Origin: Saccharopolyspora rosea
Lineage (GTDB): Bacteria > Actinomycetota > Actinomycetes > Mycobacteriales > Pseudonocardiaceae
Direction of reading: 5' to 3'
Assembly (NCBI RefSeq): GCF_025643595.1
Contig: NZ_CP102826.1
Span: forward strand, 2,542,001 to 2,606,000
DNA length: 64,000 bases
Part shown: piece after piece, positions 27,070-35,571 of the stretch
Layout of the letters: every line of letters starts with the position of its first letter
How positions within the stretch are numbered: position 1 is the stretch's first letter
Translations under genes and position numbers: made by a program
Notes under the pieces: generated by a model
Seen by the model: the letters and a program-made list of their open reading frames with translations, nothing else
What the model was told of the DNA's origin: nothing
The model's database searches: none

Positions 27070-28454
27070 ATGGGCGCGGATGCGCTGCGCGAGATCCGCG
27101 GCAGCGTCGTGTGGCGTGGCTCGGACGCGTACGAGCGGACCCGGCGCGCCATGTTGTGGAACGCGTGGAAACCCGACCGATTCCCCGAGCTGATCGTCAC
27201 CGTCGCTTCGAGGGGCGACGTTGTGCACGCGGTGCGGTTCGCCCGCGCCCGCGGTCTCCGCGTCGCGGTTCGCGGTGGCGGGCACAACTGGTTCGGATCT
27301 CCGTTGCGCGACGGCGGAATGCTCGTCGACCTGTCCGGCTTGCGGGACGTCGTGATCGACCCCGCCACCCGCACCGCGCGACTGTCCCCGGCGGTGTCCA
27401 ACCGCGTGCTGGCCGCCGCGCTCGCCGAGCACGGGTTCGCCTTCCCCGCGGGCCACTGCGGCCAGGTCGTCGTCAGCGGCTACCTGCTCGCCGGCGGGTT
27501 CGGCTGGAACACCCGCGTCTGGGGCCCGGCGTGCCGCAGTGTGCGGGAGGTCGAGCTCGTCACCGCCGACGGGGAGCTGGTGCGCGCGAACGAGCAGGAC
27601 AACGCCGAGCTGTTCTGGGCGGCACGCGGCGCGGGCCCGGGATTCTTCGGCGTCGTCACCGGATACCTGGTGGACCTCCACCCTTTCCGCGCGCGATCAC
27701 CACGAGCAGCTACGTCTACTCGCTCGCCGATGCGGAGGAGGTCGCGGACTGGGCGTCCGACCTGGGCGACCGGATTCCGCCGATGGTCGAGCCGAGTTTC
27801 CTGCTCGGCGCCGCACCACCCGGGGTGACCGCGCAACCGCCGGGCACGGTCGCCGTCGTCACCGCCGTCGCCTTCGCGGACTCGGCGCAGGCCGCGGTCG
27901 AGGCACTGGAGCCGCTGGAGCGCTGTCCCGCTGCCGGCCGGGCGCTTCACGCCCAGGTCGCCGCGCCCACCACCTTCGACGGGCTGTTCGACGCCGCGGC
28001 GAGGTTCTGGCCGGAAGGCCGTCGCTACGCGGCCGACACGGCGTGGTCGAACGCCGAACTCGGTGCCGTGGTGAGCCGCCTGCGGGAACCGATCCAGGCC
28101 GCACCCTCGAACGAGTCCGTTGTCCTCGCCACCCTGTCACCCGAACCCCGCGGCATCGGCACCGCAGCCGATACCGCGTTCTCCGTGCACGGCAGGACCC
28201 TGCTCGACTGCTATGCCGTGTGGCAAGACCCGGTCGCCGACGACGCCAACCGCGGTTGGCTGCGCGAGACGATGACGGCTCTGGAACCCGTCACGGTCGG
28301 CCACTACGTGGGGGAGGCGGACCTCACCGCGGCACCGGCCCGAGCCCGCCGGTGCTACACCGAACAGAACTGGCGGCGGTTGCTGGCGCTGCGCGCGCGC
28401 TTCGACCCGGACGGGGTTTTCCACACCTTTCTCGACGGCGTCCCCGCGCGTTAG
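27070..28454 (+). pseudogene. Berberine-bridge-type FAD oxidoreductase with a frameshift
   Basis: Two overlapping frames together make one FAD-linked oxidoreductase. The first frame holds the FAD domain: the histidine in RGGGHNWFGSP and the cysteine in AGHCGQVVVSGYLLAGGFGWN fit bicovalent FAD attachment. It then reaches GVVTGYLVDLHPF and loses sense. The other frame continues with RAITTSSYVYSLADAEEVADW and ends with the BBE motif YTEQNWRRLLALRARFDPDGVF. The shift lies near 27685-27692, in CCCTTTCCGCGCGCG, and looks like loss of one C. It could be real decay or a sequence error. The intact enzyme would oxidise a sugar, alkaloid or similar substrate. Confidence 0.78.
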
Positions 28455-29017
28455 TACGGGTGTCGATCGGACTTGTTCATCCACGCCTGGTAAGCCCTGT
28501 CCCCGATTTCGGGGTAGATTTGTTGAATCGATATTCTCCGCTGGTCGAGCGGTTTCTGGAAATCGTCGTACTGGAAGGCGTCATCGAAACCGATCTCCCG
28601 GGTGTCCTTGAGGGCCTTGGCGTAGTACACCTCGCTGATCCGCGACCAGTAGATCGCGGACATGCACATCGGGCACGGCGCGCCGCTGATGTAGATCGCG
28701 CATCCCATGAGCATGCGGGCCCGCTCGGGCACCACGTCATCGGACCCCTCCGGGCGCGGCACGAACTGGAGCGTCGATGCGTTGTGGTGGTCTTCCGAAA
28801 TGGAGGGCGCCTCGGGGTTCAGCACCAGCACGGCCTTCCGAATGGTCTCGACCTCCGCATGCGCCGTCGGGTCCCCGGTGAGCAGGACGCGGTTCTGGCC
28901 TCGCGCGATGATCTCCCCATCCCGCGCGAGCACTGCGCCGAACGGTCCGCCCCACCCGTTCTCGACCGACTCGGTCGCCAATCGAACGGCTTCCTCGATC
29001 AGTTCCTTGTGTCCCAT
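28451..29017 (-). CDS. Nucleoside/guanine deaminase-like zinc enzyme
   Basis: The 188-residue protein has the cytidine/deoxycytidylate deaminase zinc site: TAHAEVETI (His and catalytic Glu) and GAPCPMCMSAIYW (two cysteines). The overall layout and the C-terminal aromatic helix resemble bacterial guanine deaminases. It converges with the oxidoreductase, overlapping its 3' end by 4 bases. No operon partner is visible. Confidence 0.85.
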   Translation of the reverse strand: MGHKELIEEAVRLATESVENGWGGPFGAVLARDGEIIARGQNRVLLTGDPTAHAEVETIRKAVLVLNPEAPSISEDHHNASTLQFVPRPEGSDDVVPERARMLMGCAIYISGAPCPMCMSAIYWSRISEVYYAKALKDTREIGFDDAFQYDDFQKPLDQRRISIQQIYPEIGDRAYQAWMNKSDRHPY

Positions 29018-29151
29018 CGAGGACCTCCGATCAATGCCGCTGACCTGATCTTCTCCGCGTTGTCCGAGCAGCCGGGAGTAGCTTACGGTTACCCGATGGA
29101 ACCGGGGGAAACCAAGCGCACGCTAGCCGTAGCGCGACGGTCCTCATCTCA

Positions 29152-30063
29152 TTGCCGGTCCGCGAAGGCCGGGAAAACGACTACCGGCAATGGCAACGAC
29201 GGGTGGACCAGGCCGCCGCCGACTTCCGCGGGTTCGAGGCGGCCGAGCTGTACCCGCCGACATCGGGGGAGCAGAACACCTGGTCCGTCGTGTTTCGCTT
29301 CGCCACCATCGAACAGTTGGCCACGTGGTTGGACTCGGAAGAACGGCGAGAATTGCTCGACGAGGGCGAGGACCTGTTCGAGGAGGAACCGAAACAGGAG
29401 ATCCTCGCCGGAGAGGCGCCGCCGCCGGATGCCGTCACCGCGGTCGTCTCGCACGACATCAAGCCAGGTCATGAGCGCGAGTTCGCGCAATGGCAGCACA
29501 AGGTCCGCAAGGTGCAGGAGAAAACACCGGGATTCATGGGCCTCGAACTCTTCGACCCGGTACCGGGGGTGCAGGACAAATGGGTGGCGGTGTTCCGGTA
29601 CGACAGTCGTGAGCACCTGGACGAATGGTTGGAGTCCGAGACGCGGGCGAAGCTCCTGGAGGAGGGCAAGCGCTACTTCGCCGGCTACGACGTGCGCAAG
29701 ATCAGTTCGGCGTTCAGCGGCTGGTTCCGCTTCAACGGCGAGGCCGAGGCAGGCGTGCCACCCAACTGGAAGCAGGCCATGACCGTGTTGCTGGCCCTGT
29801 ATCCCACCGTCATGGTCCTGAACCTGACGGTGGGCCACCAGCTGGACCTGGTGCGGCTACCGGGGTATCTGTCCCTGTTCATCGGCAACGCGCTGAGCGT
29901 CAGCATCCTGACCTGGCTGCTGATGCCGTTGGTCAACAGGATCTTCGCGTTCTGGCTGGTGCCGGGCCGGATGCGCAAGGTCGTGACGAACCTGCTCGGC
30001 GTTGTTGCCGTCGTGGCCTGCTACGCGCTGTTCCTCGCCGCCTTCGCGTGGGTCACCGCCTGA
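29152..30063 (+). CDS. Tandem ABM-domain membrane protein (start region damaged)
   Basis: The protein has two antibiotic-biosynthesis-monooxygenase (ABM) ferredoxin-like domains, at about residues 1-85 and 95-185. Two or three membrane helices follow in the last 90 residues (MTVLLALYPTVMVLNLTVG, LTWLLMPLVNRIFAFWLVPG, VVAVVACYALFLAAF). The only in-frame start is TTG 29152, which removes the first beta strand. The bases just upstream encode SATVLIS in this frame. An ATG at 29096 opens METKRTLAV-like sequence (MEPGETKRTLAV) in another frame, so one base seems lost near 29131. Function is unknown; a membrane-anchored quinone or small-molecule oxygenase is possible. Confidence 0.75.
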   Translation: MPVREGRENDYRQWQRRVDQAAADFRGFEAAELYPPTSGEQNTWSVVFRFATIEQLATWLDSEERRELLDEGEDLFEEEPKQEILAGEAPPPDAVTAVVSHDIKPGHEREFAQWQHKVRKVQEKTPGFMGLELFDPVPGVQDKWVAVFRYDSREHLDEWLESETRAKLLEEGKRYFAGYDVRKISSAFSGWFRFNGEAEAGVPPNWKQAMTVLLALYPTVMVLNLTVGHQLDLVRLPGYLSLFIGNALSVSILTWLLMPLVNRIFAFWLVPGRMRKVVTNLLGVVAVVACYALFLAAFAWVTA

Positions 30064-30119
30064 CCGCTGCGCAGCTGTTCTCCGAGTTGTTCGGGGATGA
30101 GCGTGCGCCCGATCAGCAG

Positions 30120-30146
30120 TGGCGGCCCAGGAGGCACGGGCCGCCA
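30120..30146. terminator. Bidirectional terminator-like hairpin
   Basis: TGGCGGCCC and GGGCCGCCA form a perfect 9-bp stem around a 9-base loop, midway between the convergent ABM-domain and WXG-like genes. There is no T tract. Confidence 0.5.
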
Positions 30147-30186
30147 TCCCGAGTTCGTCGGACGCTGATCCGCGGGAACTGCGCGT

Positions 30187-31644
30187 TCATTCCTGGCCGT
30201 TCCCGCCTCCGCCGGGTTCGGGTCGATTTTGCTCCTGCCGCCGCTGCTCGTCGGCCTGCTGCCAGGCTTGCTCGGCCTGCTGTTGGATGTCGGTGAGCTC
30301 CTTGCCGAAGGTCAGCGCCGCTTTGTCGGCGAGGCCGACGTAGTTCTTCGAGCTCTTCGCGTCGCTGAGACCCTTGAGGTGGGGATAGAGGTCGGGGTGG
30401 TTGGTCTTCCACCAGTTGTCGACGGATTTGACCTTGTCGAGCTCGTCGCCGAAGCCCTGGTCCCGCAACCAGTTCTCGTGCTTCTTCAGCGCCGGCACCT
30501 CGAACTTCTTCAACGGCGAGTCCTTCGCGCGCGGGACGTCCGCAGCCGGTGGTGCCGGTGCCTCGGCAGCCGGTGGTGCCGGCGTCTCCGCGGGTGGTGT
30601 GCCGGGGGAGGGCGGCTCGGTCGGGCCCGCGTCCTGGCTGTCGCGGACATCGTGCCTCGCAGTGCCGGCCTGCTCGTCGCCGTTGAGCCTGCGATCGGCG
30701 ACGAGCCAGTCCCGGTAGACCTCGTCGCCGAGGCCGTCATCGTGGAAGTCCTCGCCGTGCACGAGTGGCTGCTGCGGCGGGGGGTCCTGCGGACCGTGGT
30801 CCGGCAGCGACGGCGGGCGGTCGGCGCCGACCTCGTCGCCGACCGTCGCCCGGGTGATGCCGCGCAGGTCGTCGTACTTGCCGCCGAGGTCCTTGGCCAG
30901 TTTGCCGAGGTTGTCCACCAGGTCGTCGATGCGCCGCGCCGTCCGGCCGGACAGGCCCGCGACCTTGCCGATCTTCGCCATCATCTGCACGACGCTGGTC
31001 ATCGCGATCACGACGCAGCGACTGATGCCCACCACGAGTGACGCACCGAAGGTGAACGGCGCACTGGCCAATGCGACGAGCATCGTCGAGGTGATGTCGC
31101 CGAGCACCGTGGTGATCATGTCGCGGATCAGGTTCCGCAGCGCGGCGATGAGCGCCATGCTGGTCTCGACGACATATCCGACGGTGTCGACCGACTCGCC
31201 GACGACGTCCAGCCGGTATTGCTGAGTGGTCATGGCGTCGGTGAAGGCGTCGGCGGCGGGCCCGCGCCACTGCTCGGTGGCCGTGCGCGAGGCTCTCGTC
31301 AAGTCACTCGCCGCATTGCGGATGTCGGCCGCGAACTCGTGCAACTGCTCGGCGGTGCGGGCGATTTCGGGTGGGTTGCCGGCGAGCATGTCCAGCGGCG
31401 TGCGCAGGAACCTGATGTGCTCGATCAACCAGCCCAGACCGGCCGCGGTGAGCTTGCTCAGCGGGTCGATCGCCATCGCCGCGGTGTCGAGTGCCGTGGA
31501 GGTGACGGCCAGGCCGATCTCCGCTGCGACCGCTGCCTGGTCGCCGTCGTGGGCGTGCCTGATGCCGGTGACCAGGCTGTTGACGCTGTCGATCAGGCCA
31601 GCGCCCGACGACCAGTTCGACGAGGTGACGTCGAGCTGTCCCAT
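30187..31644 (-). CDS. WXG/PPE-like type VII secretion substrate with Pro/Ala-rich linker
   Basis: The 485-residue protein has an N-terminal helical region, then the W-x-G turn (TEQWRGPAADAFTDAM, residues about 145-160). A long hydrophobic helical stretch follows (DMITTVLGDITSTMLVALASAPFTFGASLVVGIS), then a Pro/Ala-rich linker near residues 345-395 and a charged C-terminal domain rich in Lys, Trp and Gln. It follows a small YxxxE protein by 6 bases. The pattern fits an ESX-like exported substrate. The C-terminal domain matches no toxin I recognise. Confidence 0.7.
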   Translation of the reverse strand: MGQLDVTSSNWSSGAGLIDSVNSLVTGIRHAHDGDQAAVAAEIGLAVTSTALDTAAMAIDPLSKLTAAGLGWLIEHIRFLRTPLDMLAGNPPEIARTAEQLHEFAADIRNAASDLTRASRTATEQWRGPAADAFTDAMTTQQYRLDVVGESVDTVGYVVETSMALIAALRNLIRDMITTVLGDITSTMLVALASAPFTFGASLVVGISRCVVIAMTSVVQMMAKIGKVAGLSGRTARRIDDLVDNLGKLAKDLGGKYDDLRGITRATVGDEVGADRPPSLPDHGPQDPPPQQPLVHGEDFHDDGLGDEVYRDWLVADRRLNGDEQAGTARHDVRDSQDAGPTEPPSPGTPPAETPAPPAAEAPAPPAADVPRAKDSPLKKFEVPALKKHENWLRDQGFGDELDKVKSVDNWWKTNHPDLYPHLKGLSDAKSSKNYVGLADKAALTFGKELTDIQQQAEQAWQQADEQRRQEQNRPEPGGGGNGQE

Positions 31645-31650
31645 CCCGGA

Positions 31651-31983
31651 TCAGTTCCCAACCAGGCCGCGGGCGCGCCTCGCATTGGCCTGTTCGACCT
31701 GGTCGTAGGCGTCGGCGGTGTCCTTGACGTTCTTCGCCAGATCAGACATTTGCCGTGTCAGGTCGTCGATGTGGTCAGCGGCTGTCGCCATCGCGATCCG
31801 GCTGGGAATCCCGAGGACCTGCGCGAAGAAAACGCCGAAGGCGTTGACGTCGCCGCCGTTGAGCCTGTGGACCCCGCTTGCGACCCTCCCCAGTTCGGCC
31901 ACCGTTCCGTTCGCCAGATGGTCGTGGAAAACGTCGAGAGCGGCCGAGTCGACACGAACAGCGTCCTGCGGCATGAAACTCAT
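31651..31983 (-). CDS. Small EspC-like type VII secretion-associated protein
   Basis: The protein of about 110 residues is a helix-turn-helix hairpin with the secretion-signal pattern YxxxE near its end (TADAYDQVEQANARR). It is like the EspC/DUF2580 family encoded before larger WXG-domain substrates. AAAGGA lies just before ATG 31983; ATG 31974 is possible. The next gene, the WXG-like substrate, starts 6 bases downstream, so the two are probably co-secreted as a pair. Confidence 0.68.
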   Translation of the reverse strand: MSFMPQDAVRVDSAALDVFHDHLANGTVAELGRVASGVHRLNGGDVNAFGVFFAQVLGIPSRIAMATAADHIDDLTRQMSDLAKNVKDTADAYDQVEQANARRARGLVGN

Positions 31984-32039
31984 ACATCCTTTGCGCGTGC
32001 GGGGAGACGCTGTGGTCACGACCACGAGCGTCGTTCGTG

Positions 32040-32249
32040 CTGGCACTGCACCGGAATTCCAGTCCGGACACCGCGTGGGCACCGAAGGCGATGTCCAGCA
32101 GGTCGCCGCCGGGGCCGACGGCCAGCGGGACAGGACCGTCCTGCGCGGACTCCGTCGTGCTGCGCCGCGACTGCCCGGGCGGTTCGGTCCGCCCGGCCCG
32201 CCAGCTCGGCGAGCTCGTCGGGTGCGTCGCCTTCCGGTCCAATGCTCAC
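32040..32249 (-). pseudogene. Broken YbaB/EbfC-like gene
   Basis: GTG 32249 opens GPEGDAPDELAELAGRADRTA, an N-terminal helix typical of YbaB-like genes that precede WXG clusters. The other half of the fold (PLAVGPGGDLLDIAFGAHA) is in a different frame, with the switch near 32145. After about 32050 neither frame resembles the family, so the gene is frameshifted and probably truncated. The intact equivalent is at 52179-52535 in the second cluster. Confidence 0.6.
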
Positions 32250-32468
32250 GTGATCAGGTCACCGGAACACGTTGACCAGATGATCGATCACCGCTGAACG
32301 TCGGCTGAACATGACAGGGCGCGGTCGTAACAGGGTCGGAGTCATGCAGGTAACGGCATCCCAAGCAGCACAGGTTTGGCGGTACTGGACGTGCTTGGGC
32401 CCACAAATGCATTTGCTTGTCCTTTCAGCTGGTCCAGCTGTGTCGGTGGGGTGTGGGAGGCTTTCTGT

Positions 32469-33422
32469 ATGTCGATCGCCGATCGGGCTCGGAATCGTGC
32501 GAGCCAACTATCTCGCTTCCTGGACACCCGTTTGCCTCATCGTGGCTTCGTTAGAGATGCCTGGCTGGAAGTGGTCGAGGCGGCGACTGGTCCGGAGTGC
32601 GGCTTGCTTGAGGGGTGGGAGGATATTGGTCGTGCGTTGGAATTACGGATCGGCCTCGATCTTGGCCAGCGGCCCGAACCGGCGCGGTTGCTGACGTACC
32701 TGCCGCCAGGCCGGTACTCGGAGTTGCTCACGGCTGCGGGGTTTGCCCCCAGGCGAGCAGGAAAGCTTCCGGACAACGGCACCAGTGATCCCGCGTTGCT
32801 GGACTGGAGAGCCGGAATCCGGCCGCAGTCTTCCGGCGATCATCGAGAGCATCGCGCACTCGCGACGTGCTTGGATCTGATGGAAGTGCACGATCTGGAC
32901 CATAATCACCCAGATTGGTCTGTCGACAATCGACGGTTCTGGTTCATGGCTGCCACCGAGGGTGGTTCGTTGGGTGATCATCCTGAGCTCAGGGATGCCT
33001 TGGGCGTGGTATGGGCACGGTATGTCGAGCAGGGGCGTGCGGCGTTTCATGAGCTGGGGGAGCAGGTTGTCGTCGCGCCTGAGCTCGCTGCGGGCTTTGG
33101 TATTGCCGATCTCGTGGTCGGGCGAACGTTGGTGGACGTCAAGCTCAGCAGGGAGTCCAAGCCGCCGGTCGACCAGTGGCTGCGGCAGCTCCTCGGCTAT
33201 CTGCTCCTGGACTGGGATGATGCGCTGCGCGTGGACACCCTTGCGGTGTACGCGGCCTGGCAGGGGCGGATGCTGACATGCTCGGTGGGTCAGTTGTTGA
33301 AGGTGGCAAGCCCAGGACCGGCCGCAAGCTTGACGGCACTGCGTAACGAATTCCGCTCCGTTCTGCGGAATGACCTCGACTTGTTCACCAGACGGAAGTC
33401 CCAGCGGCTCAACCCCCGCTGA
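32469..33422 (+). CDS. Orphan PD-(D/E)XK nuclease-like protein with QxxxY motif
   Basis: The 317-residue protein is not a family I can name. Residues 205-244 carry a nuclease core: E205, D214 in GIADLVVG, D223 and K225 in LVDVKLS, and Q240/Y244 in RQLLGYLLL, the QxxxY box known from Cas4, RecB and AddB nucleases. The N-terminal 190 residues are helical with no recognised domain. GGGAGG sits 8 bases before the ATG, a strong site. Its codon use is visibly poorer in G+C than its neighbours, and decayed fragments flank it on both sides, which suggests transfer. A DNA-processing or defence role is possible but it has no partner genes. Confidence 0.65.
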   Translation: MSIADRARNRASQLSRFLDTRLPHRGFVRDAWLEVVEAATGPECGLLEGWEDIGRALELRIGLDLGQRPEPARLLTYLPPGRYSELLTAAGFAPRRAGKLPDNGTSDPALLDWRAGIRPQSSGDHREHRALATCLDLMEVHDLDHNHPDWSVDNRRFWFMAATEGGSLGDHPELRDALGVVWARYVEQGRAAFHELGEQVVVAPELAAGFGIADLVVGRTLVDVKLSRESKPPVDQWLRQLLGYLLLDWDDALRVDTLAVYAAWQGRMLTCSVGQLLKVASPGPAASLTALRNEFRSVLRNDLDLFTRRKSQRLNPR

Positions 33423-33641
33423 CACGGAGACGACACCAGATCTTGCCCGTGTTCGTTCAGTCCGGGATGGCTGTGCGTTCTACCGCATCAGCGTGCCCAT
33501 CCACGTGCGCGACCAGGCCGAGCAGCTTCTCGACGGCCTGGTGCTGCACGTGGATGTGCGCTGCTCGTGCGACTGCAAGCGCCGGGCGCGGGCCGCGACG
33601 GCCCACTCTTTCTCAGATGATTCTTCCGAGGGGAGGGGCCT

Positions 33642-33902
33642 CATTTCGGTCAGCAGTTCGTCGTCGGCTGGGTCATCGGCAGGCTGTGGCTGCGCAAACG
33701 ACTCAGGCCGCTCGACGGCGGCCGGATGTCGCGGACCCTCGGGAAAGCAGCCGTCGCTGCCGTGGCAGCAGCAGCAACCACGCTGCTCATCCGATGGCTG
33801 TCTCCCACTGGCGTCGGCGGCGCATGGCTCTCCTCGGCTCTGGGCGGTGCAAGCGGGATGGCGGTTGCCTTCGCTGTCCTGTCCGCGCTGAAAAGGAACC
33901 GA
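33642..33902 (+). pseudogene. C-terminal fragment of a MurJ-like lipid II flippase
   Basis: The frame reads FVVGWVIGRLWLRKRLRPLD and then GGRMSRTLGKAAVAAVAAAA, a hydrophobic hairpin, and VAFAVLSALKR. This is the RLGPLDGRR-type end of MviN/MurJ proteins with its last two membrane helices. No upstream part is present. The 33423-34019 stretch holds only this fragment and unrecognised, probably decayed sequence. A small two-helix protein starting at ATG 33726 is the alternative reading. Confidence 0.5.
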
Positions 33903-34019
33903 ACCGCAGCCCCTGACCCGCCGCATCGCCGACATCGTGAACAGAGGGCAATCGTAAACCCGGCAGCTATCGGAAGATCGTCGAACGCCATGCCGGTGCG
34001 GTAGGCCGCGCTCACGGCT

Positions 34020-35567
34020 TCACGGCCGGGCCGCCGACCCGCCCCACCTCTGGCGGCGGAGGCGGCGGGACACGATGCCGGTGAAGCTCCGGTGGTTCCC
34101 GATGGGTTCGGGCAGGCGGCCTGCGATCGCGTCGTCGAGCAGGGTGCCGACGGTTTCCCGCGCGCAGGCGCGGTTCGCGCCGATGCCGCCTGACGGGCCG
34201 CGCTTGATCCAGCCCACGACGTAGCTGCCGGGGCGTCCGTCGACGCGTCCGCCCGCGTTCGGGATCGTGCCGGTCTCCTCGTCGAAGGGCAGGCCCGGCA
34301 CGGGCTCGCCGCGGTGGCCGACGGCGCGGACCACCGTCCCCGCCGCGATCTCGACCTCGCCGGCGGAGCCGGTCGCGCGGACGCCGCGGACCTGCGCCGT
34401 GCCGGTGAGTTCGAGGGGTGCGGAGCGGAACCGGAGCACGATGCGGCGGCGCCCGTGCGCCGGGGGTGCGGACCAGTCGACCTCCTCGCGCGGGAGGTCC
34501 CGGAGCAGTCCGGCCTTGTCGTCGCCGGCCGCGGTGTCGATGGCGCGCACGACGTCCGGGTCGTGGGCGTCCACCACCAGGTCGACGTCGGGGCGTTGGC
34601 TGATCCCGAGGAGTTCGGGCCTGGTGTACGCGGCGGATTCCGGGCCGCGGCGGCCCAGCAGGACGACCTCGCGGACCTTGCTCGACCGGAGCCGGTCGAG
34701 CGCTGCCGGTGCGATCGCGGTCCCCGCCAGTTCGTTCGGGTCGGCGGTGAGGATGCGGGCCACGTCGAGGGCGACGTTGCCGTTGCCGACCAGCACGACG
34801 CGTTCGGCGGAGAGGTCGATCGCGTCGGCCGGGACGTCGGGGTGGCCGTTGTACCAGGCGACCGCGGTCGTGGCCGCGACGCTGCCGGGCAGGTCCTCGC
34901 CGGGGATGCCGAGCCGGCGAGCCGAGCAGGCGCCCACCGCGTAGATCACGGCGTCGTGGTGCGCGCTCAGCTGCTCGGTGGTGATGTCGGTTCCCACGTC
35001 GAGCCCGAGGTGCAGCCGGAGCCGGGGGTGGTCGTGGAAGCGGGCGAAGGTCTCGCGGATCTTCTTGGTCGACACGTGGTCCGGGGCGACGCCGAAGCGG
35101 ACCAGGCCGCCGGCTTCCGGCAGGCGGTCGATCAGCGTGACCCGGGCGTTGGTGTGCAGCAGCAGGTCCTCCACCGCGTACATGCCTGCCGGGCCCGTCC
35201 CCACCACCGCGACGTCGAGGGGAGCGAGGTCGCTGGGGATGGTGCGGTCGAACACGGGCGGGTCCCAGGCGTGGAAGTTCGGTCGGTGGTCGGGCGCTGC
35301 GGAGGGCGCCGGCCGGTCCGCGTAGTAGGCGGCGTTGACCTCGGCGTACGCCTGGAGCGGTCCGGTGAGGGCGTCGGCCGGGAAGATCGCGTCCACCGGG
35401 CACGCGTCCGCGCAGGCACCGCAGTCGATGCACGTGCTCGGGTCGATGTAGAGCATCTCGGTGGTGCCGAAGTCCGGTTCGTGCGGCGCCGGGTGGATGC
35501 AGTTGACCGGGCAGACCTTCACGCAGGACGCGTCGTTGCAGCAGGTTTGGGTGATCGCGTATGCCAT
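34020..35567 (-). CDS. Ferredoxin-NADP reductase with N-terminal ferredoxin domain, FprB-like
   Basis: The 515-residue protein begins with a seven/eight-iron ferredoxin domain (cysteines at 9, 15, 19, 23, then CIDCGACADACPVDAIFP). An adrenodoxin-reductase-like module follows: FAD-binding VVGTGPAGMYAVEDLL, GLVRFGVAPDH, NADPH-binding VLVGNGNVALDVARIL, VVGWIKRGPSGGIGANR. It passes electrons from NADPH through FAD to iron-sulfur clusters. It starts 4 bases after the AurF-like diiron oxygenase and is its obvious electron donor. Confidence 0.92.
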   Translation of the reverse strand: MAYAITQTCCNDASCVKVCPVNCIHPAPHEPDFGTTEMLYIDPSTCIDCGACADACPVDAIFPADALTGPLQAYAEVNAAYYADRPAPSAAPDHRPNFHAWDPPVFDRTIPSDLAPLDVAVVGTGPAGMYAVEDLLLHTNARVTLIDRLPEAGGLVRFGVAPDHVSTKKIRETFARFHDHPRLRLHLGLDVGTDITTEQLSAHHDAVIYAVGACSARRLGIPGEDLPGSVAATTAVAWYNGHPDVPADAIDLSAERVVLVGNGNVALDVARILTADPNELAGTAIAPAALDRLRSSKVREVVLLGRRGPESAAYTRPELLGISQRPDVDLVVDAHDPDVVRAIDTAAGDDKAGLLRDLPREEVDWSAPPAHGRRRIVLRFRSAPLELTGTAQVRGVRATGSAGEVEIAAGTVVRAVGHRGEPVPGLPFDEETGTIPNAGGRVDGRPGSYVVGWIKRGPSGGIGANRACARETVGTLLDDAIAGRLPEPIGNHRSFTGIVSRRLRRQRWGGSAARP

Positions 35568-35571
35568 GGGG

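Noticed and set aside
32469-33422. Core gene of a CRISPR-Cas or multi-gene defence island
   Set aside because: No repeats, Cas genes, helicase or methylase occur nearby. Only a single-gene role is left open.
33726-34004. Stand-alone small two-helix membrane protein
   Set aside because: The frame continues upstream with MurJ-like sequence (RKRLRPLDGGR), so a fragment of a flippase gene explains it better, although a small protein cannot be fully excluded.
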